Source: Hysterangium stoloniferum (lineage: Eukaryota > Basidiomycota > Agaricomycetes > Hysterangiales > Hysterangiaceae). Taken from it: a stretch of 64,000 nt of DNA. A model generated the notes under the pieces. That model did no database searches. It was not told the DNA's origin and saw nothing but the letters and a program-made list of their open reading frames with translations. How positions within the stretch are numbered: the stretch's first letter is position 1; every line of letters begins with the position of its first letter. The stretch lies in contig WHVD01000136.1 in NCBI GenBank assembly GCA_015178975.1, positions 124,001-188,000 on the forward strand, given 5' to 3'. Of the stretch, positions 43,729-55,790 are shown piece by piece. The position numbers and the translations under genes are program-made.

Positions 43729-44396
43729 TCAATAAAACTGGCTGGGAAAATGTTGATCAGGTGGTGGTGGCGGGGGTAAAAGCCGATCTCCGAAAGCAGC
43801 GAGCGGCTCCGCTAGGTGGCTAACGATGCCTCGTGCCTGATTTGAGCATGTGAGGAAGAAAATATGTTGCATATATTAGACGAAGTGAAAGGGAAAAGAC
43901 CTTAATCTGTAATTCAGCCCAATCGACCTCGTCTGTAGCGTTAAGAGCAACGAGCAGAGGTGGTTCATTAGGCCCGTTTGCAGGCATGGATGTGGAAGTC
44001 GACCGAAAATGCGAACGTCCAGTACGTGCGGGGCCACTCGTCCTTGAGTTTCTGTACAAAGGCAGAACAATTATCTTTCCCAGCTGTTTCGAGGGTCACT
44101 TCACAGGTGAAAAGGAGAGCAGAAGGGCCACTGACTTCTCCTTCAACCATCCCTATGCCTTGGGAACCTACCTCAAGCCAAATCTCACTGGCGACGCCAA
44201 CGAGGATGCGAATATTATCTTTGCTATTGTTGGTGGCCTGAGCAATTATGTTTCCTGATGGCGTAAAAAGGATGGCCGTGTGGAGACGAGGGGGGGAAGT
44301 TACTAGTTTTGGAAAAAAGTGAGATAAATTGGAGTTCGTATTGCGCATGACTTTACCTGAGGCCAGGACGTTCCTCAACGTTGGAAGACTTAGCAT
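43729..44396 (-). CDS. LAMTOR2: Roadblock/LC7 protein, LAMTOR2-like
   Basis: Exons 44396-44357, 44302-44136, 44083-43901 and 43836-43729 give 498 nt, 165 residues, with GT-AG introns of 52-64 bp and exact phases. The N-terminus MLSLPTLRNVLAS and the strand TAILFTPSGNIIAQAT, followed by DNIRILVGVASEIWLE, are characteristic of LAMTOR2/p14, a Roadblock-fold subunit of the Ragulator complex that anchors Rag GTPases and TORC1 signalling on late endosomes/lysosomes. The C-terminal helix (EVDWAELQIKARG) is also conserved. A Ser/Thr/Arg-rich insert of ~25 residues (from NSRTSG to ANGPNEP) and a proline-rich tail are additions. It is an intact host gene surrounded by transposon relics. Confidence 0.8.
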
Positions 44397-46207
44397 GGTA
44401 TAAAGATGCAAAAATTGGTTAGAAAACAGTCATAGTAATTTCCACAGATCGGGCGAAGAGCCAAAATATCGGGTTTAATACCGCCGCTACTGAGACTAGT
44501 CTTTGAGGATAAGGTTCAGCGTTAATGGACCAGGAATGTCAATGGGTCGGGGAAGTCAAAGAGAAGTTAGTTCTATTGTTAGAGTGAACTGTAGTCTACG
44601 CCGTCAAATTAAAACTAATATATCTTCTCGATTTGATCATAACAAGTTGTATGCGCGAGGCGCTCTGTCCACATTTTGCTGTTCTCTTCAATGGCTTTGA
44701 ATGATGCTTAGTACGTGGTTTGAAGGAAATACATTTGAGTCAAGGACGTAGACAAGCTTCGGTGGCCAGTAAGTGTTAGGAAGGTGACTCTAATAATAAC
44801 TCAGTCTCGTATAGCGTATTATGGACTACGGTCCACAGGCGCATTATCTACGATATATACGCTTCGAATAACAATAGAAGAATGTGAAAAATGTGAAGTG
44901 GCAACAAAGGGATAGATGAGACATCAAGAACAATGGGCTACGTAGTTAGTCTATATGCGGTCGCCTTTGCTTTGTGACCCCCTGAATGTCTTGGCTATCT
45001 TGGGAGTTCAGCGGTGTTGTCCAAGAGTGAGTGGAAGGGCCCACGATATCGAGGCGAGTCATGTACGTGTTTGAAACAACATGATGGGTGACATGTTTTA
45101 AGTGGTCCACTTGTTAGGATAGCAACATATGCCACAAACCCGATGCCACTATAAGGCACGGATACGTACTTCTTAAGTTATACAGCACTCGTATTAGAAT
45201 GTGAAATTCGCAGACACTGTCCGACTATCGTAATATGGTTATTCGGCATCATCACATTTAATGTGATTTTCTTTTCGATAAGGATCGTCACATACCTTAT
45301 TTCACAGCATCATACTTCTTTTCTCCCACAAGCAATCTTCGAACGCGTAAGTCAACCATCTTCGCCGCCCTCTTTTGACGAACTTCCTCTTTGAATCTTA
45401 CATATTAGGTCGGCACTAGTTTCTAATAGCGTCGATTTTGTGGCTTTTGAACTTCGTGCCATTGATGTCCCAAATATATCCATCTATCGGAGATCTAGAT
45501 CATAGAGACCGCAACGCGCCCATTATCATAAACCTTAGTAAAGGCAGGACGGACTTATAACCAACTTACTACTATTTTCCATAGGTAGGCCTATTGAAAC
45601 GTGGGCAGATGGTAATCTTATATTTTGGTTATTTTTGTATTTTACCAAGTTTTCTTATTTTGCTAAGTGTGGTGGTGGTTTGATATATCTGGAAATATGC
45701 CGAGCGGTGGGCTTAGTTGGGAATGACTGACCTTGACCTTCTGTTGGATTCAGATCTCAGAGAACCATTTATGGTGGTTTGGGTTGTTTCAATACATCCC
45801 ATCACAATATCAAGCCTATAAGTGATAAACCCTGAGGTAGTGCTACTCTCCAATGTTGAAGCCCTTACTCTGCTTTGTGAGCTTGAAAGCGAGCAGCTTG
45901 CCAAAACACAGGCAGCTTCTGAATACTTTGACAGATGTTCCTGAAGATACAGAGAAGTGAATGAGAGACATGTCTGTCCATCATAGAATAGTCACAGCAG
46001 GATATGAATACCAATGATTTGAAGTCTCTTGGATTGCTCCCACGTTTGTACCACCATCTGGAACCGAAACTCTTCAGTACACCCACCCAACGAGTCTCTG
46101 ACCACAATATTAAATAAGTTATATCAAATTATCTATAACATCAATTTTCTGAAAACCAACACTGGCCATTACCACACATCTTGGCTCAGATCATCACTCT
46201 GCACTGT
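44397..46207. other. No gene recognised upstream of the LAMTOR2-like gene
   Basis: About 1.8 kb with stops in all frames. Short ORFs at 44503-44700 and 45713-46107 show no conserved motif. I see no tRNA or other RNA gene. Confidence 0.45.
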
Positions 46208-46540
46208 GTCATGAATCTACAAGCTCAAATTCCAATAATATTCAATTTGATATTCCTTGGACATTCTTTGGACATTCCTTTGACTTTTTGACTCCATTTC
46301 TGACCCAACTATCTTTCGAGATTCTTTGACTACTTTTTGACTAATCTTCAACTTGTCTCAGTTTGACATCATTGATGATTTCATTCTGATATCATATTAT
46401 CATCATAGGTAAATGATAAATGGTATAAAAGGGCAATGATAGAAGCAAGGGAAGTCAATCAGAAACCTATACCATAATCTGTATAATTACTATTGTATTA
46501 TTAATTTGACTTCTATTCATAATATCTTTGACTTTATTCA
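46208..46540 (+). mobile_element. LTR family B fragment
   Basis: Begins TGTCATGAATCTACAAGCTC and follows the family B consensus as seen at 52235 and 18120, including the TATAAAAGGGCAATGATAG promoter-like block near 46421. The 3' end is lost where protease-like sequence begins. Confidence 0.6.
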
Positions 46541-46799
46541 GTCCTCATATTCTTCAGCTTTTACAACCTGGATACATTCCAAACTGCAATATGCTTTCTA
46601 GTTCCCTTCTGGGACATTTTCTGGCTCTTTTCAGTTTCTCTGAGGAGCATTTATTTGTTTCCCTTGTGGAACAAATCTGGATGTCACCCCTTTGACTAGC
46701 AGTATGAGTTGCTTGATTATTTCTAGGATACCACTGTCTCACCCACTATAATCCATTGATTTCTGAGTATTGAGCAGTAAATTTTCCGAAACTTCTGAT

Positions 46800-48310
46800 G
46801 CCTCTCATTTGACTGTATTGGTCTGCTCTGAATCTTTCAGACATCTCTGGCCTTCAGGCAACCCTCAGCCCTTTCTGGGCATTTTCTGGCCTTTTGGTAC
46901 CTCGGGTCCCTTTTGGCATGTTCTACTCTTTCAGTCAACTTTGGATTCTTCAGATTCCTTGGATTTCTGGACTTTCCAGAATCTTCGGACCCTTTGGATT
47001 CCAATTACCTGTTGAGTATATGCTCATGAAGATCAGTTTAATCTGGCTTTTCAGGCATCTCTGTATTAGAATAAACTGCAAGCCTGGGGAGCAAGTTGAA
47101 TGACTCTCTATGTAGGGCAGAGAATGCGACTTAGATAGAGCAGTGTAGAAATAAACCGATGCTATAACTAGGCTTCCAGTTGAGGTTTCTACTCCTCAAC
47201 TGGGGCTAACTATATACTATATTACATGGTTAGTGCATGGGTCTGTGCTCACAAGGAACTCGGAACTCCGTCACTAAACTAATAATACTATCACGGAAGT
47301 CCATGAACCGGTGATAACCTAAGCAGTCACAATACAAGGTATGAGGTCATACTAATAGATGATACCTCATATTCCAACACTCTGGCCTTCGGGCACCCAT
47401 GGCCCTTCTGGGCCTGGCCTTTTTGGCATCTCTGGTCTTTTGGTTTCCCACTCTCTCACTTAAACTCAGATTCCATGGTTTCTTCCGAACTTTCCAGAAC
47501 CCTCGGAACCTTTGGAACTTTTGGATTCTTCAGACTTCCGGACTTTCCGGAATTTCCAGACCCTTTAGATCATACCTGTTTGTTGAGTGATTGTTTGCTG
47601 AGATCAGTTAATCCAGCCTTTCAGGCACTTTTGGCCTTCAGGCAACCCTTAGCCCTTTTCTCCGGCACCCCTGGCCTCTTTTGGCACTCTTGGCCTTCGG
47701 CAACCCTTGGCCCTTTTGGGCACCTCAAGCCTTTTGGCATATTCGGCCCTTTAGGCATTTATGGCTGTTTTTGGTATGTTCAACACTTTCACTTTACTTC
47801 AGATTCCTCAGATTTCTGGACTTTCCAGAATCCTCAGACCTTTCCATTGAGTGTTTGCTTGCCAAAAATCAGTTTAATCCAGCCTTTCAGGCAAACTTTG
47901 GCCTTCGGGCAATCCTAGCCTTTTGGATCCCTGGCCTCTCTTCCGGCCTTTTTAGCCCCTTTGTCCGACTTCAAATTCTGTGAATTTTCGGACCTTCCGG
48001 AATCCTCGGACTTTCCAGAACCTTTGGATTTTCAGAATTTCTTGGACTTTCTGAAATCCTCAAATTTTCCAGAACCCCCAGATTTTCCAGAAATCTCAGA
48101 CTCTCCGAATTTTAACTCTTTGTTGAGTTTTCCTTCTTGCCATGATTGTTTTTATCTCAGCTTTTTAGCATATATGGCCTTTTGTGCCATTCCAACCCTT
48201 TTAGCATACTTGGTCTTTTGGCACCAATGTTTCAACTCAATTTCAGATTTCCAGATTTTCCAATCTCTCTGAACTTTTGGAAACTTCGGATTCTGAAAAT
48301 GCCGTCACCC
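46800..48310 (+). repeat. Degenerate repeat tract in chromovirus 4
   Basis: About 1.5 kb made of imperfect repetitions of phrases such as GGCCTTCAGGCAACCC, CCTTTTGGCA and CTTTCCAGAATCCTCGGAC. It starts where the protease-RT linker of a related element begins, so the linker appears to have expanded. An unrelated stretch at 47040-47390 interrupts it. Confidence 0.55.
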
Positions 48311-48817
48311 AGCCCTTCTCTGAATATCTCTCTGCTTTCAATATGGTAATCCGCTTCTGTCCAGCTGCCTTGGTGGAAAACCCGATGCTATGACTAGACA
48401 ATGGGACATCTATCCTAAAGAGGGGAGTAACGACTATGCCACAGTTAATCTGCATAATTTCAAGCCTATGTGTTCATCAGAACAACTGTCCAAGTTAATC
48501 CAAGCTACTTACCTTATACATCCAGTCATGCACAGTGTTATCCTTATGGACACCAAAAAATTACATCAAGATATATTATCGGCATTTCCATTAGACCCAG
48601 TCACCAAAGCACACCTCAATAACCCATCTGACCCCAATCATACCCGATGGTCACTCGACCTGCAAGTTTTCATTAAACTTGACAACCACATTTATGTTCT
48701 GGACTCAAACACTCTCTGACTTTGAGTTTTACAGCATAAACATGACCACCTGATCTCGGGACATTTCAGTATCAATAAAACCCTTGGACTTATCTGAAGA
48801 GAATATACATGGCCCGG

Positions 48818-49452
48818 TGTGAGAGGTATGGTGAAATATACTCAGGAAATATAGTCTGGATGAGCCCATACTATATTTCCATTATTATTTCTACTTTCTC
48901 TCTATTTTATTATACACTTATATTTAGTTTGATGACCTATGTATGCAGTACATTGACTCTTGTGGGTGCATACATGCCAGACTTATGTATTCTAGCACCC
49001 GTAGTTAGAACTCAGACACTTTTTACCCGGTGACCACGACTTACCCAGACACCTGTTAGTGTCCTGTAAGTTGTGATTGGGGTATCATCTTGACCATCAC
49101 ACATGGGCTTTAACTATCTATGCAATCAGAGTTTCGAACTGTATCAGTTGAAACTCCATCTATATCTCAATCCACGTGGACTACATCCACGCTACTCTAT
49201 TATTCGACTCTCTCGTTACTTTCTTCTACACTTGAGCAGTCATTCGGAATCGTACTTAACAGTTGATTCCCTTTATTTGTTTTAGCTCTCTACTCTACTT
49301 TAGATAGCTATTTCACTCAACCGTATTGAACTAAGTAGTCAATACCTGTTCAGTCTGTATTAGACTTAGACAGTCAATACATCTTTGTGTCATACCTAAA
49401 CGGTCGATATTCTTCATATATAGAACAGTTAGAACTTCCACCACTCTTCACA
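48818..49452 (+). mobile_element. Solo LTR family E
   Basis: 635 bp, TGTGAGAGGT to CTCTTCACA, with a perfect CCCGG duplication at 48813-48817 and 49453-49457. It interrupts the chromovirus 4 integrase between the zinc-finger halves. The same family occurs at 57650-58053. Confidence 0.85.
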
Positions 49453-50949
49453 CCCGGTCTCCAAGATTTTGTCAAGCATTATTGTAAATCATGCACCAAC
49501 TGTGCACATTCCAAATCAAGATGTCACAAACCATATGGCCTACTCAAACAACCCCTAATACCAGAAAAACCCTGGAATTCAATATCAATGGATTTCATCA
49601 AACACCTACCAGCATCCAATGGCCATACTGCAATTTTTGTTGTTGTGGATCGGCTTACCAAGCAAAGTATTTTCATTTCAACTTATGATACAGTAACATC
49701 CATACAGTTGGCTGAATTGTTTGTCACTCATGTATTCTCCAAGCATGGCATTCCATTGCATGTCACTTCCGATTGCAGATCTGAGTTCATCTCTCACTTT
49801 TTTAGGTCACTCGGAAAAGCACTTGACATGAAACTCCATTTCATTTCTGGCTACCACCTGGAAAGTGACAACCAAACCGAATGCACTAATCAAACACTGG
49901 AACAGTACATCTGAGTCTATTGCAACTATTAACAAGACAATTTGAAATCACTTCTACCACTTGCCAAATTTGCATATAACAATGCCCCAAATGCTACTAC
50001 TGGCATTTCGCCTTTCTTCACAAATAAAGGCTACAACCCAAACATCACTATCCATCTGGAACGCAATCTCACTTCAACCTGTGCTCAGGACTTTGTCACA
50101 AACCTCAATGAGCTACACCAAGAACTTCGAAAGAACATCGCATTGGCCCAGGAACATTACCAATACTCTACAGACAAAAATCGGCGGCTGCCCCCAGAAC
50201 TCAAGATTGGTGACTGAGTATTTGTCAAAGCCGAGTTCTTCCGAATGACTAGGCCATCCAAAAAGCTCACCAATAAGTACTTAGGGCCTTTTGAAATTAT
50301 AGCACAAGCAGGCACACACTCTTGGACACTTCGGCTCCCCAAGAATATGTATGCAGTACACTGGTATTTCATGTCTCAATGTTAGAACCTTACGTTGCTA
50401 ACATGATACCAGAATGCATACAACCTCCACCTCCACCCATGGTTATTGACGGGGAACCCAAATTTGAGATATCGGAAATCCTAGATTCAAAGATGGATAC
50501 TCACTGATGTACCTGCAAACTACTATATTTGGTCAAGTGGACAGGTTATGAAGGTACCAATGAAGAAGCATCCTGGATGATTCTTGCCACAGAACTCGGA
50601 AATGCATTGGACATTGTCAAAGACTTCCATCAAGCATATCCGAACAAATCCAGACCCCTATAACCTATGGCACCCTGACATTTTCCGACACTCTCTGCAT
50701 TTTGGCATCTTTGGACTTTCATCACCCCTGTTCCCCTTGCCCTGTTTGTCTGCTCCCACATTTTCAGTGTGCTTGGATCCCTTGGAACTTCCGGACTCTG
50801 TTCTGGACCTTTTCAGACTTTCAGACCTTATTGGATTTTCAGACATTTTTAGTTTTCTGGACCTTTTCAGAGGTTTTGAATTTACATTCAAGTATCCAAA
50901 TATGACCATGGCCTCATCCTGACCTTCATCTTGATCTTGACTTTCTGAA

Positions 50950-51168
50950 TCCTCTCTGAATCCTCTCTGAATCCTTTCCAAACCCTTTCCAAACCCTTTC
51001 CAAACCCTTTCCAAACCCTTTCCAAACCCTTTCCAAACCCTTTCCAAACCCTTTCCAAACCCTTTCCAAACCCTTTCCAAACCCTTTCCAAACCCTTTCC
51101 AAACCCTTTCCAAACCCTTTCCAAACCCTTTCCAAACCCTTTCCAAACCCTTTCCAAACCCTTTCCAG
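50950..51168 (-). repeat. 11-bp tandem repeat before an LTR
   Basis: Roughly 19 copies of CCAAACCCTTT, with a few CTGAATCCTCT variants at one end. It sits between the end of chromovirus 4 pol and its 3' LTR. As 11 is not a multiple of 3, it gives open frames of 11-residue periodicity on the minus strand; coding is not supported. Confidence 0.9.
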
Positions 51169-51267
51169 CACCTTGCCAAATCACATCCCCTTCTGACCTT
51201 CCTGCTTTTACCTTATTCTTCAGCACTTTTTCAGCCTCCTTGGGATTTTGGCCAAATGGGGGGATAC

Positions 51268-52060
51268 TGTTATGACCGTGTCGTAACCTGTGTCGCAACC
51301 CGATGGTTTCTGAGAATACTACTGTCCATCGACATTCCAAGTTATTGATCAAGTCATCATTTCGGCAACTGTCAGAACACCGACGCTGACGTATACCTTC
51401 ATGGTGATCAAACCCCATTTATACCCCTGTCAAAATATACTCGTACCATCTGGTTATGCTTTGATATGTCCCCTTTCATTATGATGATCCATTTTACTCT
51501 ATGTTTCACATATGCCTGTATATACTTGTAGCCTGTGGACTATTCCCTTTTCTTGTAATCCCACTCTCGGCTAAATCTCGGCTTCCGATCTTATTGTAAC
51601 CTTCTGGTTTCTAGTCAAGTCTATTTGTCAAATAGTGTTTCTGCTCTTCCCTTAGTTTGTAGTTTCTAGATGCCGATAACTCGTATATAAGACCCACTGT
51701 AATGTAACTACTAGACAATCAGAATATCAACTTAGATACCTCTCTATTTCTGACTCTGTTATCTATTCACAACCACCACATTCCAACTCGATCCAATTTA
51801 TGATTCAACCTACATTTACGACTTCAACCTCTAATCTCCAACTCTCACTCTCCAACTCTCTGACCCAACCCTCAACTTATCCTTCAGTTTCCGATTGGTA
51901 GTTTACCGAGAGGTTTACTTGACAGGACTAGTTTCTGCCCGCCCGAAATTTAAGGACACCTGACAGTAACTTGCGAGGGCACAGCACATAAGCTGAAGCC
52001 AAGTCCTTCCATTTGGTCCCCATCGGTCTACTGACATCCATAAGTTTTCTGTTCTTAACA
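51268..52060 (+). mobile_element. 3' LTR of chromovirus 4 (family C type)
   Basis: 793 bp, TGTTATGACC to GTTCTTAACA, preceded by a polypurine tract (AAATGGGGGGATAC). Flanking pentamers GATAC and CTGGT do not match, as expected for one LTR of a full element. Contains CACATAAGCTGAAGCC at 51986. Confidence 0.8.
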
Positions 52061-52234
52061 CTGGTTCAATATCTTCACTGAAGCTGAACATATGCATCTA
52101 TTACAAACTGTTGACAAATGGGTTTTCTGAGCAACTTTACATTACTCACAGAACATATTCAGTCATTATCCATACATAGTGTCCCCACCACATCTGACTG
52201 CACCCCTATGGATCTTGATTTTCATGACCTCTTG

Positions 52235-52715
52235 TGTCATGAACGTACAAGCTCAAATTTCGATAATATTCAATTTAATACTTCTTCGACATTCCTTTGA
52301 CTTTCTGACTCAACTTCCAACTCAATCTCCAACTCGACTTCCAACTCGACTATTCTTCAACAATATCTTCGACAATCTCAAATATCTTTGACTTGTCTCA
52401 GGTTGATGTCATTGATGATTTCACTTTGATATTATATTATCATCACGTATATAAGGGCAATGATAGGAATGAAGGAAGTCAGTCAGAAAACCTGTATCAT
52501 AATTATGTATATTATTACTGTATTATATAATTGTCGAACTTTTTCCAAGTCCTTCTTTGACTTATTTATTTGTGAGCCTCTGTGTCCTATCTTTGCCTCA
52601 CACTTTATCAACAGGACGAATTAATACTTCATCGAATGAGGCATCTTTATTCAATATTGTTGAATATTCTTCAATTGTTTATTCAACTTTATTGAGTAAA
52701 ATTCGATTTGTGACA
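52235..52715 (+). mobile_element. Solo LTR family B
   Basis: 481 bp, TGTCATGAAC to GATTTGTGACA, perfect TCTTG duplication at 52230-52234 and 52716-52720. Used here as the reference for the interrupted copy at 18120-19870. Confidence 0.88.
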
Positions 52716-52764
52716 TCTTGTCACAGAATGTCACTATCAGCACTGACCCATCTTACTGTATCAT

Positions 52765-53487
52765 TGTTACGACTGTGTTGCAACCCTTTGCACGCCAATG
52801 GTAACCGATGGTATATCGTCATAGTTATCCTTCTTCAATCAAGACAATATCTCAGAGGCCGTCGGTCCCCCGATGCTGACGTATGCCTTCTGGTCAATCA
52901 AACCCAACTACACTTTTCTGTCTGGTTATGCTTTGATACGTCCCTTTCATTATGTTGATCCGTTCCACTCTATGTTTCACATATGCCTATCTATATTTGT
53001 AGTCCTTGAACTATTTCCTTTTATCGTAATTTCGCTCTCGGTTATCATCGGCCTCCAAACTAATCATAAACTTCCCGTTCCTAGTCAAGCTTATTGTTAA
53101 TGCCGTTTTCCGCCCTTCTCCCCATTAGTATTTTTTAGACGCCTGTTACTTGTATATGAACCCGCTGTAGTTGTAGTTACTAGGCAATCAGAATATCGAC
53201 TCAGAATACCCTCGTACATCTGTAACAGTCTCATACTAAGGATCCCCCCATCCGCCTTCACATGCGCTTGTCCACTCTCGGCCCCAACCCCTGGCCCAAC
53301 ACTCGACTTGTCCTTCGGGTCCCGATCAGTATCTCCCCGAAAGGAACTCTTTAGGATTAGTCTACGCCAGTCCGAAATCTAAGGACACCCTACGGATATT
53401 TGCAAGGGCGTAGCACATAAGCTGAAGCCAAGTCCTTCCGATCGGTCCCCGTCGGCCACTGACATTAGTCAGTTTTAGTTCTTAACA
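52765..53487 (+). mobile_element. Solo LTR, family C type
   Basis: 723 bp, TGTTACGACT to GTTCTTAACA, perfect ATCAT duplication at 52760-52764 and 53488-53492. Similar to 51268-52060. Confidence 0.88.
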
Positions 53488-53689
53488 ATCATATGGAAAT
53501 CATCCTAAGATCTCCATTTGCTCTCTCCAAAACATACTCACCATTAATCCTCCACTTCACTGATCCCACTGTTGTCAATGACTACATAAAACAACACATT
53601 ACAATTGATAGTAAACTTCATCCTGTCCTCAAATTCAAACACAGACCCCCTTAATGCCCCAAACATTAACAGTTTGGTCACTTCTGTTA

Positions 53690-54110
53690 AGCTCTTGTGT
53701 TGGAATGCTTATTGCAGATACTATCAGAAGATAACTTGGGATCTTAAATACTTTCAGATAGGGGTAAGGACTTGGCTTCAGCTTATGTGCTGTGCCCTTA
53801 CACAAACACTCAGATGTCCTTATTTCATGGGGTCAATGTACACTGTGGAGGTGAAGGATATCTGGGGTTCTGAAAAGTTCCAAATATTGAGTGTACAGAA
53901 AGAGATGAGGAATAAGCTAACTAAGTTGATATTAGATCTGAGTTGTACATACATGTCTGTAGAACTAATATAGGTTGTTCTGTGATTGTACTACTGACTT
54001 AGATCACAATAAAATGAATTCAGATAGGGATTGTGAAATGGGAACATAATAAACAAATGAGTGAATACTTGTCAACAGACAAATTACCAAATACAGAACA
54101 AGGATTGTGA
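53690..54110 (-). mobile_element. Degenerate LTR of the chromovirus 3 family
   Basis: The reverse complement follows the chromovirus 3 LTR order: the TTGTAC/AGATC block, the CACATAAGCTGAAGCC motif (inverted at about 53773) and the TTCGGAACTC-like block. Heavily diverged, borders approximate. Confidence 0.55.
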
Positions 54111-54258
54111 TGTGGAATATGTCTGGGAACTAGGTAAGGTTCCAGTGGTGGGAATTATATTGGAGGATTGAGGTATCTGGAGAACAGATTGTAACAACTT
54201 CCTACAGTACATTCCTGCAGAAATCCTCCTGCCTGCTATTTCAACTATTACTCTCATC

Positions 54259-55280
54259 ATGAAAGCTATTTCTCCTCTCAAAAGAGAACAAGCCATCTCT
54301 CTCCTCCAAAATGGACTCTCCAATAGGAATGTGGCTTCTATAACAGGTGTTAGCAAGTCTACTATCAATATAATTGCTCAGGAGATGGACATAGACAAAG
54401 AAAACCTGAAAGGAGGATGTCCTTCCAAGCTTTCTCCTACTGACCAGAGGAGGATCATACATCAAATCACCTCTGGAAAGCTAGATAATGCTGTCCAGAT
54501 CACACACTTCATCAATTCCATCAATGAATCCTATGTCTCATCCAAAACAGTCAGGAGGACCTTGAAACAGTATGGTTTAAAAGCTGTAGTCAAAGCAAAA
54601 AGGCCCTTGCTCAAGGCTCAACATAGAAAGGCCAGGTTAAGCTTTGCCCTCAAGTACCAAAATTAGACTGTGGATGATTGGAAAAAGGTCTTGTGGTCTG
54701 ATGAGACCAATATCAATAATATTAGGTCATATGGACATCAATATGTGTGGAAGAAAGCTGGAGAACTACTTTTTGAAAGGACAACCCAATCTACAGTCAA
54801 GTATGGAGGTGGAAATACAGTATCATAGTGTGGGGCTATATGGGTTGGAATGGAGTGGGAATGCTTGCAGAGATTGAAGGAAGGATGGATTCTGCACAAT
54901 ATGTGGAGATCCTGGCTCAGCATTTGTCCCAGAGCATTGAATATTTGGAGATTTCAGCAGGTGAGGCCATTTTCCAGCAGGATAATAACCCTAAACACAC
55001 ATCCAAGATGGCACAAAAATGGGTTTCTGAAAATCATATTCAGGTGTTAGACTGGCCAGCACAGTCTCCTGACCTGAATCCCATAGATCATCTTTGGTTC
55101 CACCTGAAGAAACAGCTTCAAAAATATCTTTCACCACTGAAGGGAGTTTGGGAGTTATGAGAGAGGTGGAAGTGGAATGACCAAAGATTGAGCCTCAGGA
55201 GTATCAGAAACTTATAGAAAGTATTCCAAAAAGACTAGCTGCTATAATAAAGGCCAAGGAAGGCCATACAAAGTACTAGA
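54259..55280 (+). pseudogene. Tc1-like transposase, second family (DD34D)
   Basis: The frame starts MKAISPLKREQAISLLQ with a helix-turn-helix (NRNVASITGVSKSTINII) and continues through SDETNINN (first Asp) and FQQDNNPKHTS (second Asp). The third position reads NPIDHLW, Asp instead of the Tc1 Glu, still 34 residues away. The C-terminus is IPKRLAAIIKAKEGHTKY. An in-frame TAG near 54664, a frameshift near 54820 and a TGA near 55158 disable it. Confidence 0.85.
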
Positions 55281-55307
55281 ATAACAAGATATCTGATTCA
55301 AAAGGAG

Positions 55308-55517
55308 CAGGGGACAAAACTGTCCCAAGATTGGTTATTTTTAAATATTCACTATGATACCAATTTCCATCAATATTATGTAATAGTTGGGAATATGAAA
55401 GGTAGTATGCTAGGGCATCTGCTAGAATATTTTCACCATTTTAGGAAATTTATATGACCAGTTATACAACATTTAATGGGAATTATCAAAACATTGGGAC
55501 AGTTTTGTCCCCTACTG
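55308..55517 (-). repeat. Right terminal arm of the second Tc1-like element
   Basis: 210 bp bounded by CAGGGGACAAAACTGTCCC (inner) and its inverse ending GTCCCCTACTG (outer), then TA. Same length and same palindromic layout as the arms of the first Tc1 element, although the motif sequence differs. I did not find the left arm. Confidence 0.65.
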
Positions 55518-55529
55518 TATGTATGTATG

Positions 55530-55790
55530 TGTTAGAAAATACTCTTCACATGATTGTCTTTGCCCAAGTGGAGACAAATGTACCAACACACAGTCTTGCA
55601 GTAATACCATACTAAAATGTGCTTTATGCACTGGTGTTAATAGCAAGACTAAAAGAGAAGGGAAATAAAGATGGGGGACTGAAAGGTCAGTATGTACTTA
55701 ACCAGTAACTCCACTATGTGTTGTGCCCTTGCATGAAACCATTGGGTGCTCCAGTATTTCAAAAAAAGCAAGAAGTACTGTATATACGTA
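55530..55790 (-). mobile_element. LTR family G fragment
   Basis: The reverse complement contains GAAATACTGGAGCACCCAAT and ends TTTTCTAACA next to the Tc1 end, resembling the 3' part of LTR G. Too short to delimit. Confidence 0.45.

Larger units (their letters stand above)
46550..50662 (+). pseudogene. Chromovirus 4, strongly decayed Pol
   Basis: Starts with a protease-like remnant (TTTCCCTTGTGGAAC and CACCCACTATAATCCATTGAT correspond to chromovirus 3 near 34500-34610). RT and most of RNase H are missing. Sequence resumes at the end of RNase H (SAFNMVIRFCPA, 48325) and continues through integrase: CKSCTNC, SMDFIKHLP, VTSDCRSEF and NQTLEQY. It ends in the chromodomain (YLVKWTGYEGTNEEASW, ~50525). 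Stops and frameshifts are frequent. A family E solo LTR splits the integrase zinc-finger region, and a degenerate low-complexity tract replaces the protease-RT linker. Confidence 0.8.

Noticed and set aside
50658..51418. Antisense repeat protein (LERVWKGFGKG units) in chromovirus 4
   Set aside because: It sits where the antisense genes of the other chromoviruses lie, which is tempting, but it is an 11-bp tandem repeat open in several frames and runs into the LTR. No cysteine cluster is visible.
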